Shown here: positions 17,960 through 26,396 of the stretch, one piece after another
How positions within the stretch are numbered: the stretch's first letter is position 1
Layout: each line of letters begins with the position of its first letter
Assembly (NCBI RefSeq): GCF_002005305.1
Contig: NZ_CP014782.1
Location: 3,658,001-3,722,000 of the forward strand
Direction: 5' to 3'
Length of the DNA stretch: 64,000 bases
From: Shewanella psychrophila
GTDB taxonomy: Bacteria > Pseudomonadota > Gammaproteobacteria > Enterobacterales > Shewanellaceae
Translations under genes and position numbers: made by a program
Notes under the pieces: model-generated
Seen by the model: the letters and a program-made list of their open reading frames with translations, nothing else
What the model was told of the DNA's origin: nothing
Databases searched by the model: none

Positions 17960-18235
17960 CTAAATTAATACCAGTTCCATTACATTAAGTAAGTGATCAT
18001 TCAGCGGGAGTTATAAACGCTGTAGACAAGGGCTATATTTGCTCCTGCAATATAGACATTCGCCACATCCGTGTGGCTATAAGGGGATTGAAGCTAATAG
18101 TTATTCTCGGCAACAAGCTCCTGCGTTGCTCTACCTCCTGCATCCATGCAGTCGTATATCGAAAGCCACTTGCGCAGCATAAAGTGTTTTTACACCCGCA
18201 CTGCGTGAGCTTCTCAGATTAACTAAACCTACTGT
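17960..18235. repeat. Structured non-coding segment, candidate dispersed repeat
   Basis: About 275 nt without coding potential but with internal structure: gccaca/tgtggc arms around tccg (about 18061-18076), gctcctgcaatatag, gctcctgcgttgctc and gcatccatgca. It ends directly at the frameshifted gene at 18238. The composition resembles intergenic repeats I associate with deep-sea Shewanella genomes. No second copy exists in this window, so repeat status is inferred. Confidence 0.35.
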
Positions 18236-18237
18236 TC

Positions 18238-18599
18238 ATGTCCCCCAGAGATCGATATCGAATTTGGTTTTATTACCCGGATCAAAAAACCAAAAACTCA
18301 GGTATTGCATCTATCATCCCGATATTCCCGATGATAACGGCAACATCAGGCTCCCTTTCGATGGTGAAGTCTACGTGGAAGAAAATGATTGGAAGTTCTA
18401 TCTTGGCGATACCATCTGGGCACCAGAGTATAACAAGCTAGATAAGTGGCGCATGACCTTAGAACTTAAGGGCAAGGTCATTGCCGAGAAGGCCTTCAAA
18501 GTACACATGGCTGATAACCCTCCACAAGATGGCACTCAAACAAAAGCTAACTCTGATATAGAAAAAATTGCTTCATTTTGGAAGAAGCGCGGACTGTAA
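18238..18599 (+). pseudogene. Frameshifted, probably 5'-truncated gene of unknown function
   Basis: Two overlapping frames appear to be one coding unit. The first reads RYRIWFYYPDQKTK from 18238; the second, open to 18599, continues LRYCIYHPDIPDDNGNIRLPFDGEVYVEENDWKFYLG and on to a charged C-terminus (IEKIASFWKKRGL). The switch occurs near the A runs at about 18285-18297, so a one-base indel or a sequencing error is likely. Neither frame has a good ribosome site, and the upstream side is replaced by the structured segment. The function is not recognised. Confidence 0.5.
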
Positions 18600-18603
18600 A
18601 CAA

Positions 18604-18629
18604 TAGGAATCCTAGGGCTCGCATTCCTA
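18604..18629. repeat. CTAG-core inverted repeat, weak copy
   Basis: Arms taggaat (18604-18610) and attccta (18623-18629) enclose cctagggctcgc. It resembles the stronger CCTAGG palindromes at 3725, 29533 and 34117 and sits just after the broken gene. Confidence 0.35.
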
Positions 18630-18650
18630 TCACGCTATTTCTTTCCTAAA

Positions 18651-18698
18651 CGAAAAAAGGCTCATCACTATCTCTAATAAGAAGTGATGAGCCTTTCG
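18651..18698 (-). terminator. Second of two tandem terminators after tRNA-Ser
   Basis: Perfect 14-bp arms aaaggctcatcact (18656-18669) and agtgatgagccttt (18683-18696). Read on the minus strand the hairpin is followed by a T6 tract, making it a strong terminator downstream of the tRNA. It may also work weakly on the plus strand. Confidence 0.8.
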
Positions 18699-18710
18699 TC
18701 TTTATGCACG

Positions 18711-18742
18711 AAAAAGCCCCTAGCATTTCTGCTAAGGGCTTT
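18711..18742 (-). terminator. First terminator after tRNA-Ser
   Basis: Arms gctaagggcttt (18731-18742) and aaagcccctagc (18713-18724) pair with one mismatch. On the minus strand the stem is followed by TTTTTC. It begins 9 nt beyond the tRNA CCA end. Confidence 0.8.
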
Positions 18743-18751
18743 ATCTGAATG

Positions 18752-18842
18752 TGGCGGAGAGATAGGGATTTGAACCCTAGACGGGCTATAAACCCGTGCC
18801 GGTTTTCAAGACCGGTGCATTCGACCACTCTGCCATCTCTCC
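18752..18842 (-). tRNA. serT: tRNA-Ser (anticodon UGA)
   Basis: On the minus strand the sequence starts GGAGAGATGGCAGAGTGG and ends with TCTCTCC plus an encoded GCCA end. The acceptor stem GGAGAGA/TCTCTCC is perfect. The anticodon loop is CTTGAAA (anticodon TGA) on a CCGGT/ACCGG-type stem. A long variable arm (about CACGGGTTTATAGCCCGT) and a T loop TTCAAAT confirm a class II serine tRNA, 91 nt with CCA. Confidence 0.97.
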
Positions 18843-18853
18843 GAACGCCGCTG

Positions 18854-18882
18854 ATAATAGGGATTGTTGACCTTGATGTAAA
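18854..18882 (-). promoter_or_regulatory. Promoter of tRNA-Ser
   Basis: On the minus strand TTTACA (18877-18882) and TATTAT (18854-18859) are separated by 17 bp, with a GC-containing discriminator (CAGCGGCG) before the tRNA, as in stringently controlled stable RNA promoters. Confidence 0.75.
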
Positions 18883-18980
18883 GAGGCAAAATGCTCAATT
18901 GGGCAAGAAAACATCATAAACTGCAATTATTTCAAAAAAAATGCACTGACTGATGTTTTTTTGTCATTTACGCATCAATT

Positions 18981-19667
18981 TTAATCGCTGACATTACCTA
19001 ATAATAAGCTCTGTAATTCAGTTAATGAACTCACCTGATAGTGAGGAGTTATCCCATCAGGTACATCGACACCATCACTATTGAGCCAACAGGTATCAAA
19101 TCCAGCGTTTAAACCGCCTTGTATATCTGAATGTGGATTATCACCCACCATTAAGACTTTATCTCTTGCCGGGTGATTCATGTGAGCAAGGGCATGCTCA
19201 AAAATTGCCACATCGGGTTTAGCCACACCTACCTCTTCAGAAATCACCACAGGTGAAAAAGCATGAATGAGCCCTGTACGCTGCAAACGAATGGTTTGTA
19301 GCTCAGTGAAGCCATTAGTGATGATTCCCATATTCACCTTGCCATGAAGAGTATCGACCAGCTCTTTAGCACCCGGTAACAAGGTACATATCTCCGCCAT
19401 AGCTTCAAGAAAAGCGCTATTGAGCTGATGTGCAGTCACGGCAAGCTTCTCAGCCCAAGACAAAAAACGGGTGGTTTGCAGATAGTCGGCACTGATTTTT
19501 CCATCTTGATACTCGACCCACAGCGGCTTATTCACCTCTTGATATAATTGAAAATCATTAAAAGTAAAGTCGACATCAAACTTGGAGAACATCAGCTGTA
19601 AGCCTTTAAAGGCGTCGAAATGAAACAAGGTTTCATCGGCATCAAATAAGATCCATTGGTACTTCAT
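18981..19667 (-). CDS. yjjG: HAD-family pyrimidine 5'-nucleotidase YjjG
   Basis: A 228-residue haloacid dehalogenase-type phosphatase that dephosphorylates dUMP and dTMP and some damaged nucleotides in the cytosol. Motif I is FDADETLFHFD, with the Asp nucleophile and YjjG's distinctive ADETLFHFD form. Motif II is ITNGF, motif III has Lys in GVAKPD, and motif IV is MVGDNPHSDIQGG. The helical cap lies between motifs I and II. Length is normal. It stands alone between the tRNA and the solute-binding protein gene, same strand but with a 182-nt gap. Confidence 0.92.
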   Translation of the reverse strand: MKYQWILFDADETLFHFDAFKGLQLMFSKFDVDFTFNDFQLYQEVNKPLWVEYQDGKISADYLQTTRFLSWAEKLAVTAHQLNSAFLEAMAEICTLLPGAKELVDTLHGKVNMGIITNGFTELQTIRLQRTGLIHAFSPVVISEEVGVAKPDVAIFEHALAHMNHPARDKVLMVGDNPHSDIQGGLNAGFDTCWLNSDGVDVPDGITPHYQVSSLTELQSLLLGNVSD

Positions 19668-19849
19668 TGTATAACTTACTCCAGATAAACCTAAATTCTG
19701 TTAACGCGCCTGAATTGGCTAAACACTAGTTCAGGGCATTCATTATGGATCGACAATAATCACCTAGCAGCCCCTTGTAAAGAGAAGCCACGCCATAAGG
19801 ATATACAATGCGTAGAATTTATTCTTAGATGTCGCAGACAGACTTTGAC

Positions 19850-20788
19850 TCAGATACAGGAAGCATGAGCATGCCATTGCTCTACCCTTGCCCGATTAAC
19901 ATGCAGCCACTGTTTTGCTGCCTGCTCAACGCTCAAGTTATCTATATCAACTAAAGCTGCAGCCAAGGCAATATCTTGGTTAGACAGTGAAAAACTCCGC
20001 ACAATATCTAAGGCACATGCAGACTTATCAGCCAAGTACCGAGAAACGGCCTTCTTCAACCAACCATTCTTAGGGTTGCCACAATCCCAGAGATATTTAT
20101 CATTCACCCCCCATGCAGGCTCAAGCTCACACGCTTCACTATATGTGGGAAACTCAATAAATTTACCTTTATAAACTGCTTCAACCCAGTTAGGAGTCCA
20201 ATTAAAGATGACAAATGCTTGCCTCTTCTCGATCAAACGATTGAAGGTCTCCCAAAGTGCATCTCCGGTCGGCATCTCCCACACTCTAAAATCTAAGTCT
20301 AAGGCTCTAATTCTGGCTCTGTCCGGCTTAACCCAAGGACCAGAGATATAGACTCCTTGCAGATCATCACCATCGGAGAAAAGAGCCGAGCATGCTTTCA
20401 GTGCCTTCCAGTCGGGCAGACCTGGACATAATGGCTCAATATAGTCCGGGTACCACCAATCCTCCCTAGTCACCGCCATGTGGGTGCCTGCATCGATAAT
20501 CTTGCCAGCCTTGACCAACTTATCGAATTGAGTCGCCATACTTCCCTGCCAAACTTCTATCTGCACATCCGCATGACCATAAACCAATTGATACCACTGA
20601 CCATCGGCGGCGGAGGAGACATAGTTCACCTCAACGCCTTTGGCTTGAAGGAGTTCACCGACCACATGAGTCAACACCTTCTGACTGGACCAGTCTAATT
20701 CCAACAAGCCAACTTTAGCGCAGACACTCATACTCACGGAGGCCAACATGGCCACAAACAAGCACAAGGGTCTGCTAAATTTATCCAT
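19850..20788 (-). CDS. Periplasmic solute-binding protein, glycine betaine/choline type
   Basis: A 312-residue OpuAC-like ABC transporter binding protein. The signal peptide (about 1-24) ends SMSVCA. Family features are LDWSSQKVLTHVVGELLQAKG at the start, the aromatic cage region WYQLVYGHADVQIEVWQGSM, TREDWWYPDYIEPLCPGLPDW and FNWTPNWVEAVY. Several tryptophans suit a quaternary amine ligand. No permease or ATPase gene lies nearby, so it is an orphan that may deliver to a transporter encoded elsewhere or to a sensor. The ligand is inferred from the family. Confidence 0.8.
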   Translation of the reverse strand: MDKFSRPLCLFVAMLASVSMSVCAKVGLLELDWSSQKVLTHVVGELLQAKGVEVNYVSSAADGQWYQLVYGHADVQIEVWQGSMATQFDKLVKAGKIIDAGTHMAVTREDWWYPDYIEPLCPGLPDWKALKACSALFSDGDDLQGVYISGPWVKPDRARIRALDLDFRVWEMPTGDALWETFNRLIEKRQAFVIFNWTPNWVEAVYKGKFIEFPTYSEACELEPAWGVNDKYLWDCGNPKNGWLKKAVSRYLADKSACALDIVRSFSLSNQDIALAAALVDIDNLSVEQAAKQWLHVNRARVEQWHAHASCI

Positions 20789-20989
20789 TATTAAACCTAA
20801 TTCACTCTAGTAACTTTGAGCATAGAATCTATGTTTATAAAGCGCAATGCCCACCCAATGTTAGCCAAAACGAGTTAATAATACACATCTGCTTACTTTT
20901 AACTTCCTGCTATTTTATCCCCTTCCGGAACTGATCCTGACAAACATAAGTCAGAGCTAATGAACTAATAATCGATAAAGGATCTATTG

Positions 20990-21640
20990 ATGCTGAAGGG
21001 ACTAGTTAAACTACTCAAACATAACCGCTCATTCTTACTGTTTATGGTGCTAATGTTGGTATTTAGAAGTGCCGTGGCCGACTGGAACTCTGTGCCTACA
21101 GGCTCCATGAAGCCAACTATTCTCGAAGGGGATAGGTTACTGGTTAATAAGATGGCCTATGATATCCGCCTACCTTTCACCCATCTTTCTCTGGTAAAAA
21201 TTGCCGACCCAGCCCGTGGAGAGATTATCATCTTCGACTCAGTCAAAGCGGATAAGAAACTCGTTAAACGTGTGGTAGGAGTACCCGGTGATATCGTCGA
21301 AATGAGACAAAACACGCTCATCATCAATGGCGATAAGCTGAACTATCAAATTCAGGGCAAGCTGGCTTCGAGCACTGATAGTATCGAGAACCTGTTAGGT
21401 GTAGAACACATGGTTCGAGTCCATGACACTCCCTCTAGACTTGCCAATTTTGGCCCGATAACTGTGCCTGATAACTTCTATCTGGCACTCGGCGATAACC
21501 GTGATGCCAGCGCAGATTCACGAGTAATAGGCTTTATTCCCAGAGATGAGATCACCGGCAGAGCTAAGACAGTTGCCTTTTCTAATAATTACGATAACTA
21601 CTACCTTTTTAGACCCGAGCGGTTTATGCATACTTTATAA
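20990..21640 (+). CDS. Signal peptidase I (S26 family)
   Basis: A 216-residue membrane protease that cleaves signal peptides. One N-terminal TM (about 14-31) is followed by the catalytic Ser39 in VPTGSMKPT and Lys93 in KLVKRVVGVPGD, and by the box E motif LGDNRDASADSR. It is shorter than E. coli LepB and has one TM only, so it is probably an accessory paralog rather than the main enzyme next to lepA. The ATG at 20990 is chosen because AAAGGAT lies 7 nt upstream; an overlapping TTG one codon earlier is unlikely. It is a single gene. Confidence 0.88.
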   Translation: MLKGLVKLLKHNRSFLLFMVLMLVFRSAVADWNSVPTGSMKPTILEGDRLLVNKMAYDIRLPFTHLSLVKIADPARGEIIIFDSVKADKKLVKRVVGVPGDIVEMRQNTLIINGDKLNYQIQGKLASSTDSIENLLGVEHMVRVHDTPSRLANFGPITVPDNFYLALGDNRDASADSRVIGFIPRDEITGRAKTVAFSNNYDNYYLFRPERFMHTL

Positions 21641-21762
21641 TAAGGTGCTAGTTTCCTGGCTCTAAGAAAACAGATCTCTAGTGGCCTGAATTTGAGTATT
21701 TATCTACACAAAAAAGCCGATATTTGCTATTTTAAGCGCACTTTCTATTAAATGGATTTGTG

Positions 21763-22260
21763 ATGAAACAGCTCATATCGGCCATACTATTCTCAATGAC
21801 TTTACTCCTTTGTGGTTGCGCTGCTGCACCAGGAGATGAACAACTTGAATATCAGACCTATGTCAAAGCAGGACAAATGGTACCTGTAACTCAATTTACC
21901 GATACCAAGGGTAATCTTATTGATTTAACACAGTCTACTAATGCCAAGCTATTGGTACTATTTGCTACTTGGTGTCCAGATTCTCAGCGAGCCATGAAGG
22001 CACTAGAAGCATCAGATCTCAATCTAGATCCAAATGTCGATATCATTGCCATAGGCCGCGAAGAAAATACCCAGGAACTAGACAAATTTGCCAGCGAGTA
22101 TGAGATAAACTTTCCTCTGATTGCCGACACAGATAGAGCAATTTATGCCAAGTTTGCCAATGCAGGTATCCCCAGACTCATTCTACTCGACGGCAATAAC
22201 ACCATAGTGAAGACTGTTATCGGTGAAGGTGAAAATCCATTGGCCGAAGTACAGTGGTAA
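21763..22260 (+). CDS. Thioredoxin-like lipoprotein with a single active-site cysteine
   Basis: A 165-residue TlpA/AhpC-like protein. The signal peptide ends in a lipobox (LLLCGC). The thioredoxin fold is seen in KLLVLFATWCPDSQRAMKAL, FASEYEINFPLIADTDRAIYAKF and the cis-Pro loop AGIPRLILLDGN. The active site is WCPDS: the second Cys of CxxC is replaced by Ser, so simple disulfide reductase activity is unlikely, and a peroxiredoxin-like or glutathionylation-type role is possible. The ATG at 21763 is preferred over the GTG one codon earlier. The next gene starts 64 nt downstream. Confidence 0.75.
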   Translation: MKQLISAILFSMTLLLCGCAAAPGDEQLEYQTYVKAGQMVPVTQFTDTKGNLIDLTQSTNAKLLVLFATWCPDSQRAMKALEASDLNLDPNVDIIAIGREENTQELDKFASEYEINFPLIADTDRAIYAKFANAGIPRLILLDGNNTIVKTVIGEGENPLAEVQW

Positions 22261-22324
22261 CTCCCAATCAGTAAAATCTGGCGATATCAGTAACTCGCTA
22301 AAAGTACATTTTAAAGGGATAAAT

Positions 22325-22750
22325 ATGAACGGTGCAGGTGGAACATCCGGTGGTATAGGCCAGTTTTTCATAGGCCTAATAATGATGTGTGGTGGTTTTT
22401 ATATGCTGCTCAATGCCATCAAGATAACCAGCTCTTTTGGCATGGGTAGCAGTCTTTATCACGGTTCAAACTTTGGTGGCTTTAATGTTACCAGCGGCAT
22501 GATCATGATCCCATTTATATTTGGTGTCGGCATCATGTTTTACAATTACAGAAATATCCTCGGTTGGGCACTCACTTTCGGTTCATTAGTCGCTCTTGTC
22601 TTTGGCGTGATCAGTTCGATTCAATTCCGCTTTACCCATATGAGCGCCTTCGATCTTATCGTGATTCTAGTGCTTAGCGTGGGTGGTCTTGGGCTTTTCC
22701 TACGCTCATTTCGGTCGATTGAGCAAAAGTATCCCGATAAAGCCGATTAG
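22325..22750 (+). CDS. Four-helix inner-membrane protein of unknown function
   Basis: A 141-residue hydrophobic protein. After a Gly-rich N-terminus (NGAGGTSGGIGQF) come four likely TM helices: FFIGLIMMCGGFYMLLNAI, GMIMIPFIFGVGIMFYN, ILGWALTFGSLVALVFGVIS and AFDLIVILVLSVGGLGLFL, ending in a basic tail. The start at 22325 has AAAGGG 6 nt upstream; a longer GTG frame from 22223 overlaps the thioredoxin-like gene and is not credible. No family name recognised. Co-transcription with the upstream lipoprotein gene is possible. Confidence 0.7.
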   Translation: MNGAGGTSGGIGQFFIGLIMMCGGFYMLLNAIKITSSFGMGSSLYHGSNFGGFNVTSGMIMIPFIFGVGIMFYNYRNILGWALTFGSLVALVFGVISSIQFRFTHMSAFDLIVILVLSVGGLGLFLRSFRSIEQKYPDKAD

Positions 22751-22768
22751 CACAAAATTAGAGATGGC

Positions 22769-22993
22769 TTAGTGCCCAACCTGAATGGCTAACGGGCATA
22801 CTTGATGAGTAAAGAGCACCTTGAAATGTATTTTTTTCATGGTGCGATACTGACAGATGAGTACAGTTCCATCGGCTTCTGATTTAACTAATTGTGCGGT
22901 AACGGCTGTTTGAGTAGAGGCAAATGCCAAGCCTGTAGAGAAGATAAACGAACAAGCTAAAGCCATCACTTTTTGCATTATGTTTTTTATCAT
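22769..22993 (-). CDS. Small exported protein
   Basis: A 74-residue protein with a clear signal peptide (about 1-25, ending GLAFA). The mature 49 residues contain two cysteines (LICQYR and HQVCPLAI), possibly a disulfide. AAGGATG precedes the ATG at an acceptable distance. It is convergent with the membrane protein gene, the stops being 18 nt apart. Function not recognised. Confidence 0.6.
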   Translation of the reverse strand: MIKNIMQKVMALACSFIFSTGLAFASTQTAVTAQLVKSEADGTVLICQYRTMKKIHFKVLFTHQVCPLAIQVGH

Positions 22994-23082
22994 TCAATCA
23001 TCCTTATACGCGATAGACACAGTAAGACACTGCATACGGTATAATTCTACCACCTCCAGCTGAACCGCTACTTAACAATAAG

Positions 23083-24519
23083 TTAGCTTGTATTCCCCTC
23101 CAGATAATCTTTTATAACTTTAGCAAGCCGGATGACCCCAGATTCCATTTTTTCATTCCAAGGCAGCGCAAATGTTATTCGAAAATAACAGGAATAATTT
23201 GATGTGAAAGAGAACATAGCTCCTGGCGCAATCGAAAGTTTTTCCTGAATGACACGATCCCATAATTCCTCACTGGAAAATTCATCAGGTAACTTAAGCC
23301 AGATACAGGGGCCGCCCGTTGGTTGACTCATATAAACCGAATCATCAAGCACTGAGCTCATCAAACTCTTCATTTTAAGGTAATGAGTATTCATCTGAGC
23401 TCTGAGCTTTCCCGTTAGTGTAAGATATTCACCGGAAGACATTAGGTTCGACACCATATGTTGCAAGGCAATACTTGGCTCCTCGGCAATGGTTTGTTTT
23501 GCATACTGACAGGCGGTGAAAGTATCGCTACATATCAGATAGCCTAAGCTGATGGTCGGTGAGATGGTGTCATAAAAATCACCTATGCTTATCACCCTAC
23601 AAGATCGAGATTGAGTCACTAAACTTGCGATAGTCACTGGCCGGGCTAAGCCAAAATATAACTCACCACGATCATATTCAATCAAGGTAACATCATGCTC
23701 ACTTGCCCACTCAATCAAGGCGTTTTTGTCCTCTACCGATAAGACCCGCCCGGTAGGGTCGGCAAAGTTAGGATTAACCAAATAGGTATCGAAGCACTGC
23801 TCTTTATGAGCCTTTGAAAGTAGTACCAACTCATCCGCATAACTCCCTTGCATTGGCACCTCAATCACATCGGCATTGAACTGTTTCAAAATCGCCTGAA
23901 AATAGAATGATACCGGAGACTCCACCGCCACCGCTTTTCCTATGGCTTTGGCGGCAGAGAGTGCCAGCAACAAGCCCTCTTGCCTGCCATTGGTTATCAG
24001 CACCTGCTCCTTGAGAAATACTTGCCCTGAACGCAGTAGATGACGACAAATTTCGAATCTCAACTCTGGGATCCCCCAGATAGGATCTTGCATCAAAAGT
24101 TTATAAGGGCGATGCTTCAATACCTGTTTATGCAAACGATTAAGTAGGAGTTCTTGATCAATAACAGTACAGGGAGCCGTGCAAGAAAGAGGCAAGATAT
24201 CCGGGTCGTTAAACGAATATTGCACCGCATTGGCTAACTCTAATTGCCCATGAATCCGATTGATATTAGAGCCATAATCAGGTTGCTTAAGCATTTCCCT
24301 TGAAGCGATAAAATACCCACGCTTAGGCTCTGAGTAGATCCAGCCTAGTCTTTCAAGCTCATAGTAAGCCTGAGTCACAGTTGATACCCCTACGCCTTTA
24401 TCTTTAGCATAGCGACGCACCGACTCGAGTTTATTGCAGCACAACTTATTTGAGAATATGCCTGACTCAATAGCACGAATAATCTCGTCGACAATTTTCT
24501 GATACTTAAACTTAGCCAT
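23083..24519 (-). CDS. MocR-type GntR/aminotransferase regulator lacking the PLP lysine
   Basis: A 478-residue fusion: an N-terminal GntR winged helix (MAKFKYQKIVDEIIRAIESG; RYAKDKGVGVSTVTQAYYEL) and a C-terminal fold-type I aminotransferase domain (about 110-478). Where MocR proteins normally have SFSKT with the PLP lysine, this one reads GDFYDTISPTISLGY, so the lysine is replaced by Asp317. The usual EDDY stretch is also altered (IEYDRGELY). The C-terminal Arg (YFRITFALP) is kept. It cannot form the internal aldimine and may sense ligands differently. The ATG at 24519 fits the GntR alignment. The neighbouring acetyltransferase is divergent and may be a target. Confidence 0.85.
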   Translation of the reverse strand: MAKFKYQKIVDEIIRAIESGIFSNKLCCNKLESVRRYAKDKGVGVSTVTQAYYELERLGWIYSEPKRGYFIASREMLKQPDYGSNINRIHGQLELANAVQYSFNDPDILPLSCTAPCTVIDQELLLNRLHKQVLKHRPYKLLMQDPIWGIPELRFEICRHLLRSGQVFLKEQVLITNGRQEGLLLALSAAKAIGKAVAVESPVSFYFQAILKQFNADVIEVPMQGSYADELVLLSKAHKEQCFDTYLVNPNFADPTGRVLSVEDKNALIEWASEHDVTLIEYDRGELYFGLARPVTIASLVTQSRSCRVISIGDFYDTISPTISLGYLICSDTFTACQYAKQTIAEEPSIALQHMVSNLMSSGEYLTLTGKLRAQMNTHYLKMKSLMSSVLDDSVYMSQPTGGPCIWLKLPDEFSSEELWDRVIQEKLSIAPGAMFSFTSNYSCYFRITFALPWNEKMESGVIRLAKVIKDYLEGNTS

Positions 24520-24678
24520 AATTAGGCATTCAACATCTGTATTGAGTTTTATTGAGGTTAACTGTATCTGTTTTGGTTTTAAGACTCCAGTTAAAGTAAA
24601 AAGCAACACAGTAATACTATAGCTATAGAGGTTGCGACTGAGATAGCTGAAGAATCGAATGAAAACAAGGTGACCAAG

Positions 24679-25203
24679 ATGAGCAAAATATTAACCGAGA
24701 CACAGCGACTTATTATCCGAGAATTTAATCTCGATGATGCACAAGCTGTTTACCACTTTAATGCACCTGAAGAGGTCAACCGCTTTACTGGTGATGCCGG
24801 CATCTGTAGCAGCATTGAAGATGCTGAGAATATCATTCGCGACATCTGGTTAGCGGAATATAAAAAATACAGCTACGGCCGCTGGGCAGTAGTGCTTAAA
24901 GAGACCAGTGAAGTAATTGGCTTTTGCGGCTTTAAAAATGATAGCCGTATCAATGCGGTCGATATCGGTTATCGCTTCCACCCTGTTCATTGGGGGAGAG
25001 GTTATGCGACCGAATCCAATCAGGCCTGTATCGAATATGCAAAACAGCATTTGGATCTAGATCAGGTATTCGGAGACGCCGTAGCCGAAAACCTAAGCTC
25101 CATCAATGTATTGCTCAAGCTGGGAATGAGCTATATCAGTCAGTACCAAGAAGATGGATTTACCGTTAATCGATATGAAATTTTCTTAAAATCTAAAATT
25201 TAG
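24679..25203 (+). CDS. GNAT acetyltransferase, RimJ/RimL type
   Basis: A 174-residue N-acetyltransferase. It begins MSKILTETQRLIIREFNLDDAQAVYHF, the RimJ/RimL-like opening, and has WAVVLKETSEVIGFCGF, IGYRFHPVHWGRGYATESNQ (acetyl-CoA pyrophosphate loop) and AENLSSINVLLKLGM. The ATG at 24679 has AAGG 8 nt upstream; a GTG three codons earlier lacks a site. It is divergent from the MocR-like regulator across a 159-nt gap. The acceptor may be a protein N-terminus or a small amine; the sequence does not decide. Confidence 0.85.
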   Translation: MSKILTETQRLIIREFNLDDAQAVYHFNAPEEVNRFTGDAGICSSIEDAENIIRDIWLAEYKKYSYGRWAVVLKETSEVIGFCGFKNDSRINAVDIGYRFHPVHWGRGYATESNQACIEYAKQHLDLDQVFGDAVAENLSSINVLLKLGMSYISQYQEDGFTVNRYEIFLKSKI

Positions 25204-25269
25204 ATGTGAATGCGAAAGGTCAGATTCAAGAGCGACCTCATTCTAACCTGGCTCTTACTGACCTTTTAC

Positions 25270-26250
25270 TTAGCCCTTGTTATCACCCAAAACCAAGCCA
25301 TCAACCATAGCAACCATACTGCCAATCTCAGGCTTAGTGATAGTATCGTTGGCACCGAGTTGCAGTGCCTTCAAGCGATTACCTTCACTCATCAAGGATG
25401 AGAACATCACAATCGGAGTCTTGGCATAGTGAGAGCTATCCCGTAATCGTTTCAATAAATGCAGGCCATCCATGCGGGGCATCTCCACATCTGACACTAT
25501 CGCATCAACAAAATTATCGGCTGAGCCTCCCTCCTCTTCTGCGAGGCGCACAAAGTCTTCGAGAATTTCCAGCGCATCTTGACCATCCTTTGCATCCAAA
25601 ATGTTATAACCAGATGACTGTAAGGTCTTCTCTATCATCTTGCGAATAAAAGCGGAATCATCCACAACCATTATCGTTTTAGCCTGACGCTTTGCTAGCA
25701 TACTGTCGTTAATGACCACATTCTTGTCTTGAGTCACGTCGTACTTATCCATACTCAATTCAGGATTAATATCGGAAATAATCCTCTCAAAATCTAAGAT
25801 CATAATCAGATAACCATCCCGCCGAACAACAGCGACCACACAATCCTGCTCCCCTGACTCTAAGAACTGACTCGGAGACTCCACATGCTCCCAAGAAACC
25901 CGATGAATGCTCAAGACACTATCGACTAAGAAGCCATTAATCATCTTGTTAAAGTCGGTCACGATAACAATTTTTTGGTCCAGGTCATCACATGTGGGGA
26001 TCTCCAGCCAGCTAGCAAGATCCACAAGTGGAATTAAATTATCACGTAATGAGAATACCCCAATCATATGAGACTGGGCATTAGGATAATCTTCGGTTTC
26101 CGGTACCCGGATCACTTCCCTGACTTTGGCGACATTGATACCGTAATGACAAACTTTATAGTCACCACCAGGTAAGGTTTTATGCAGATGAAACTCGATA
26201 ATCTCGAGTTCATTCGTGCCACTTTCCGTGAGGATATCTGGTTTTTTCAT
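25270..26250 (-). CDS. cheV: Chemotaxis adaptor CheV
   Basis: A 326-residue CheW-receiver fusion that couples chemoreceptors to CheA. The CheW domain (about 15-165) has YGINVAKVREVIRVPE and GVFSLRDNLIPLVDL. The receiver domain (about 190-320) has VVDDSAFIRKMIEKTL, the phospho-acceptor Asp in DAIVSDVEMPRMDG and the Lys of DTITKPE. The ATG at 26250 is preferred to a TTG two codons earlier. No other che genes are nearby, as is common for CheV paralogs in Shewanella. Confidence 0.93.
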   Translation of the reverse strand: MKKPDILTESGTNELEIIEFHLHKTLPGGDYKVCHYGINVAKVREVIRVPETEDYPNAQSHMIGVFSLRDNLIPLVDLASWLEIPTCDDLDQKIVIVTDFNKMINGFLVDSVLSIHRVSWEHVESPSQFLESGEQDCVVAVVRRDGYLIMILDFERIISDINPELSMDKYDVTQDKNVVINDSMLAKRQAKTIMVVDDSAFIRKMIEKTLQSSGYNILDAKDGQDALEILEDFVRLAEEEGGSADNFVDAIVSDVEMPRMDGLHLLKRLRDSSHYAKTPIVMFSSLMSEGNRLKALQLGANDTITKPEIGSMVAMVDGLVLGDNKG

Positions 26251-26396
26251 ACTCAATACTCGAAGGTGCCATCTCGTGAATAATTTAGCGCTAATGAGAA
26301 ATAGCTCTCAATAAAAATAGCGCTAACTATGAGTATAGGAAGGGAATGAAGCTTAGTGAAAGCTTGAGAGCATGTTTTGGCTAATAGGTTAAATAA

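Noticed and set aside
22223..22324. N-terminal extension of the membrane protein gene
   Set aside because: The extension overlaps the upstream gene, uses GTG and lacks a ribosome site, whereas AAAGGG directly precedes the ATG at 22325.
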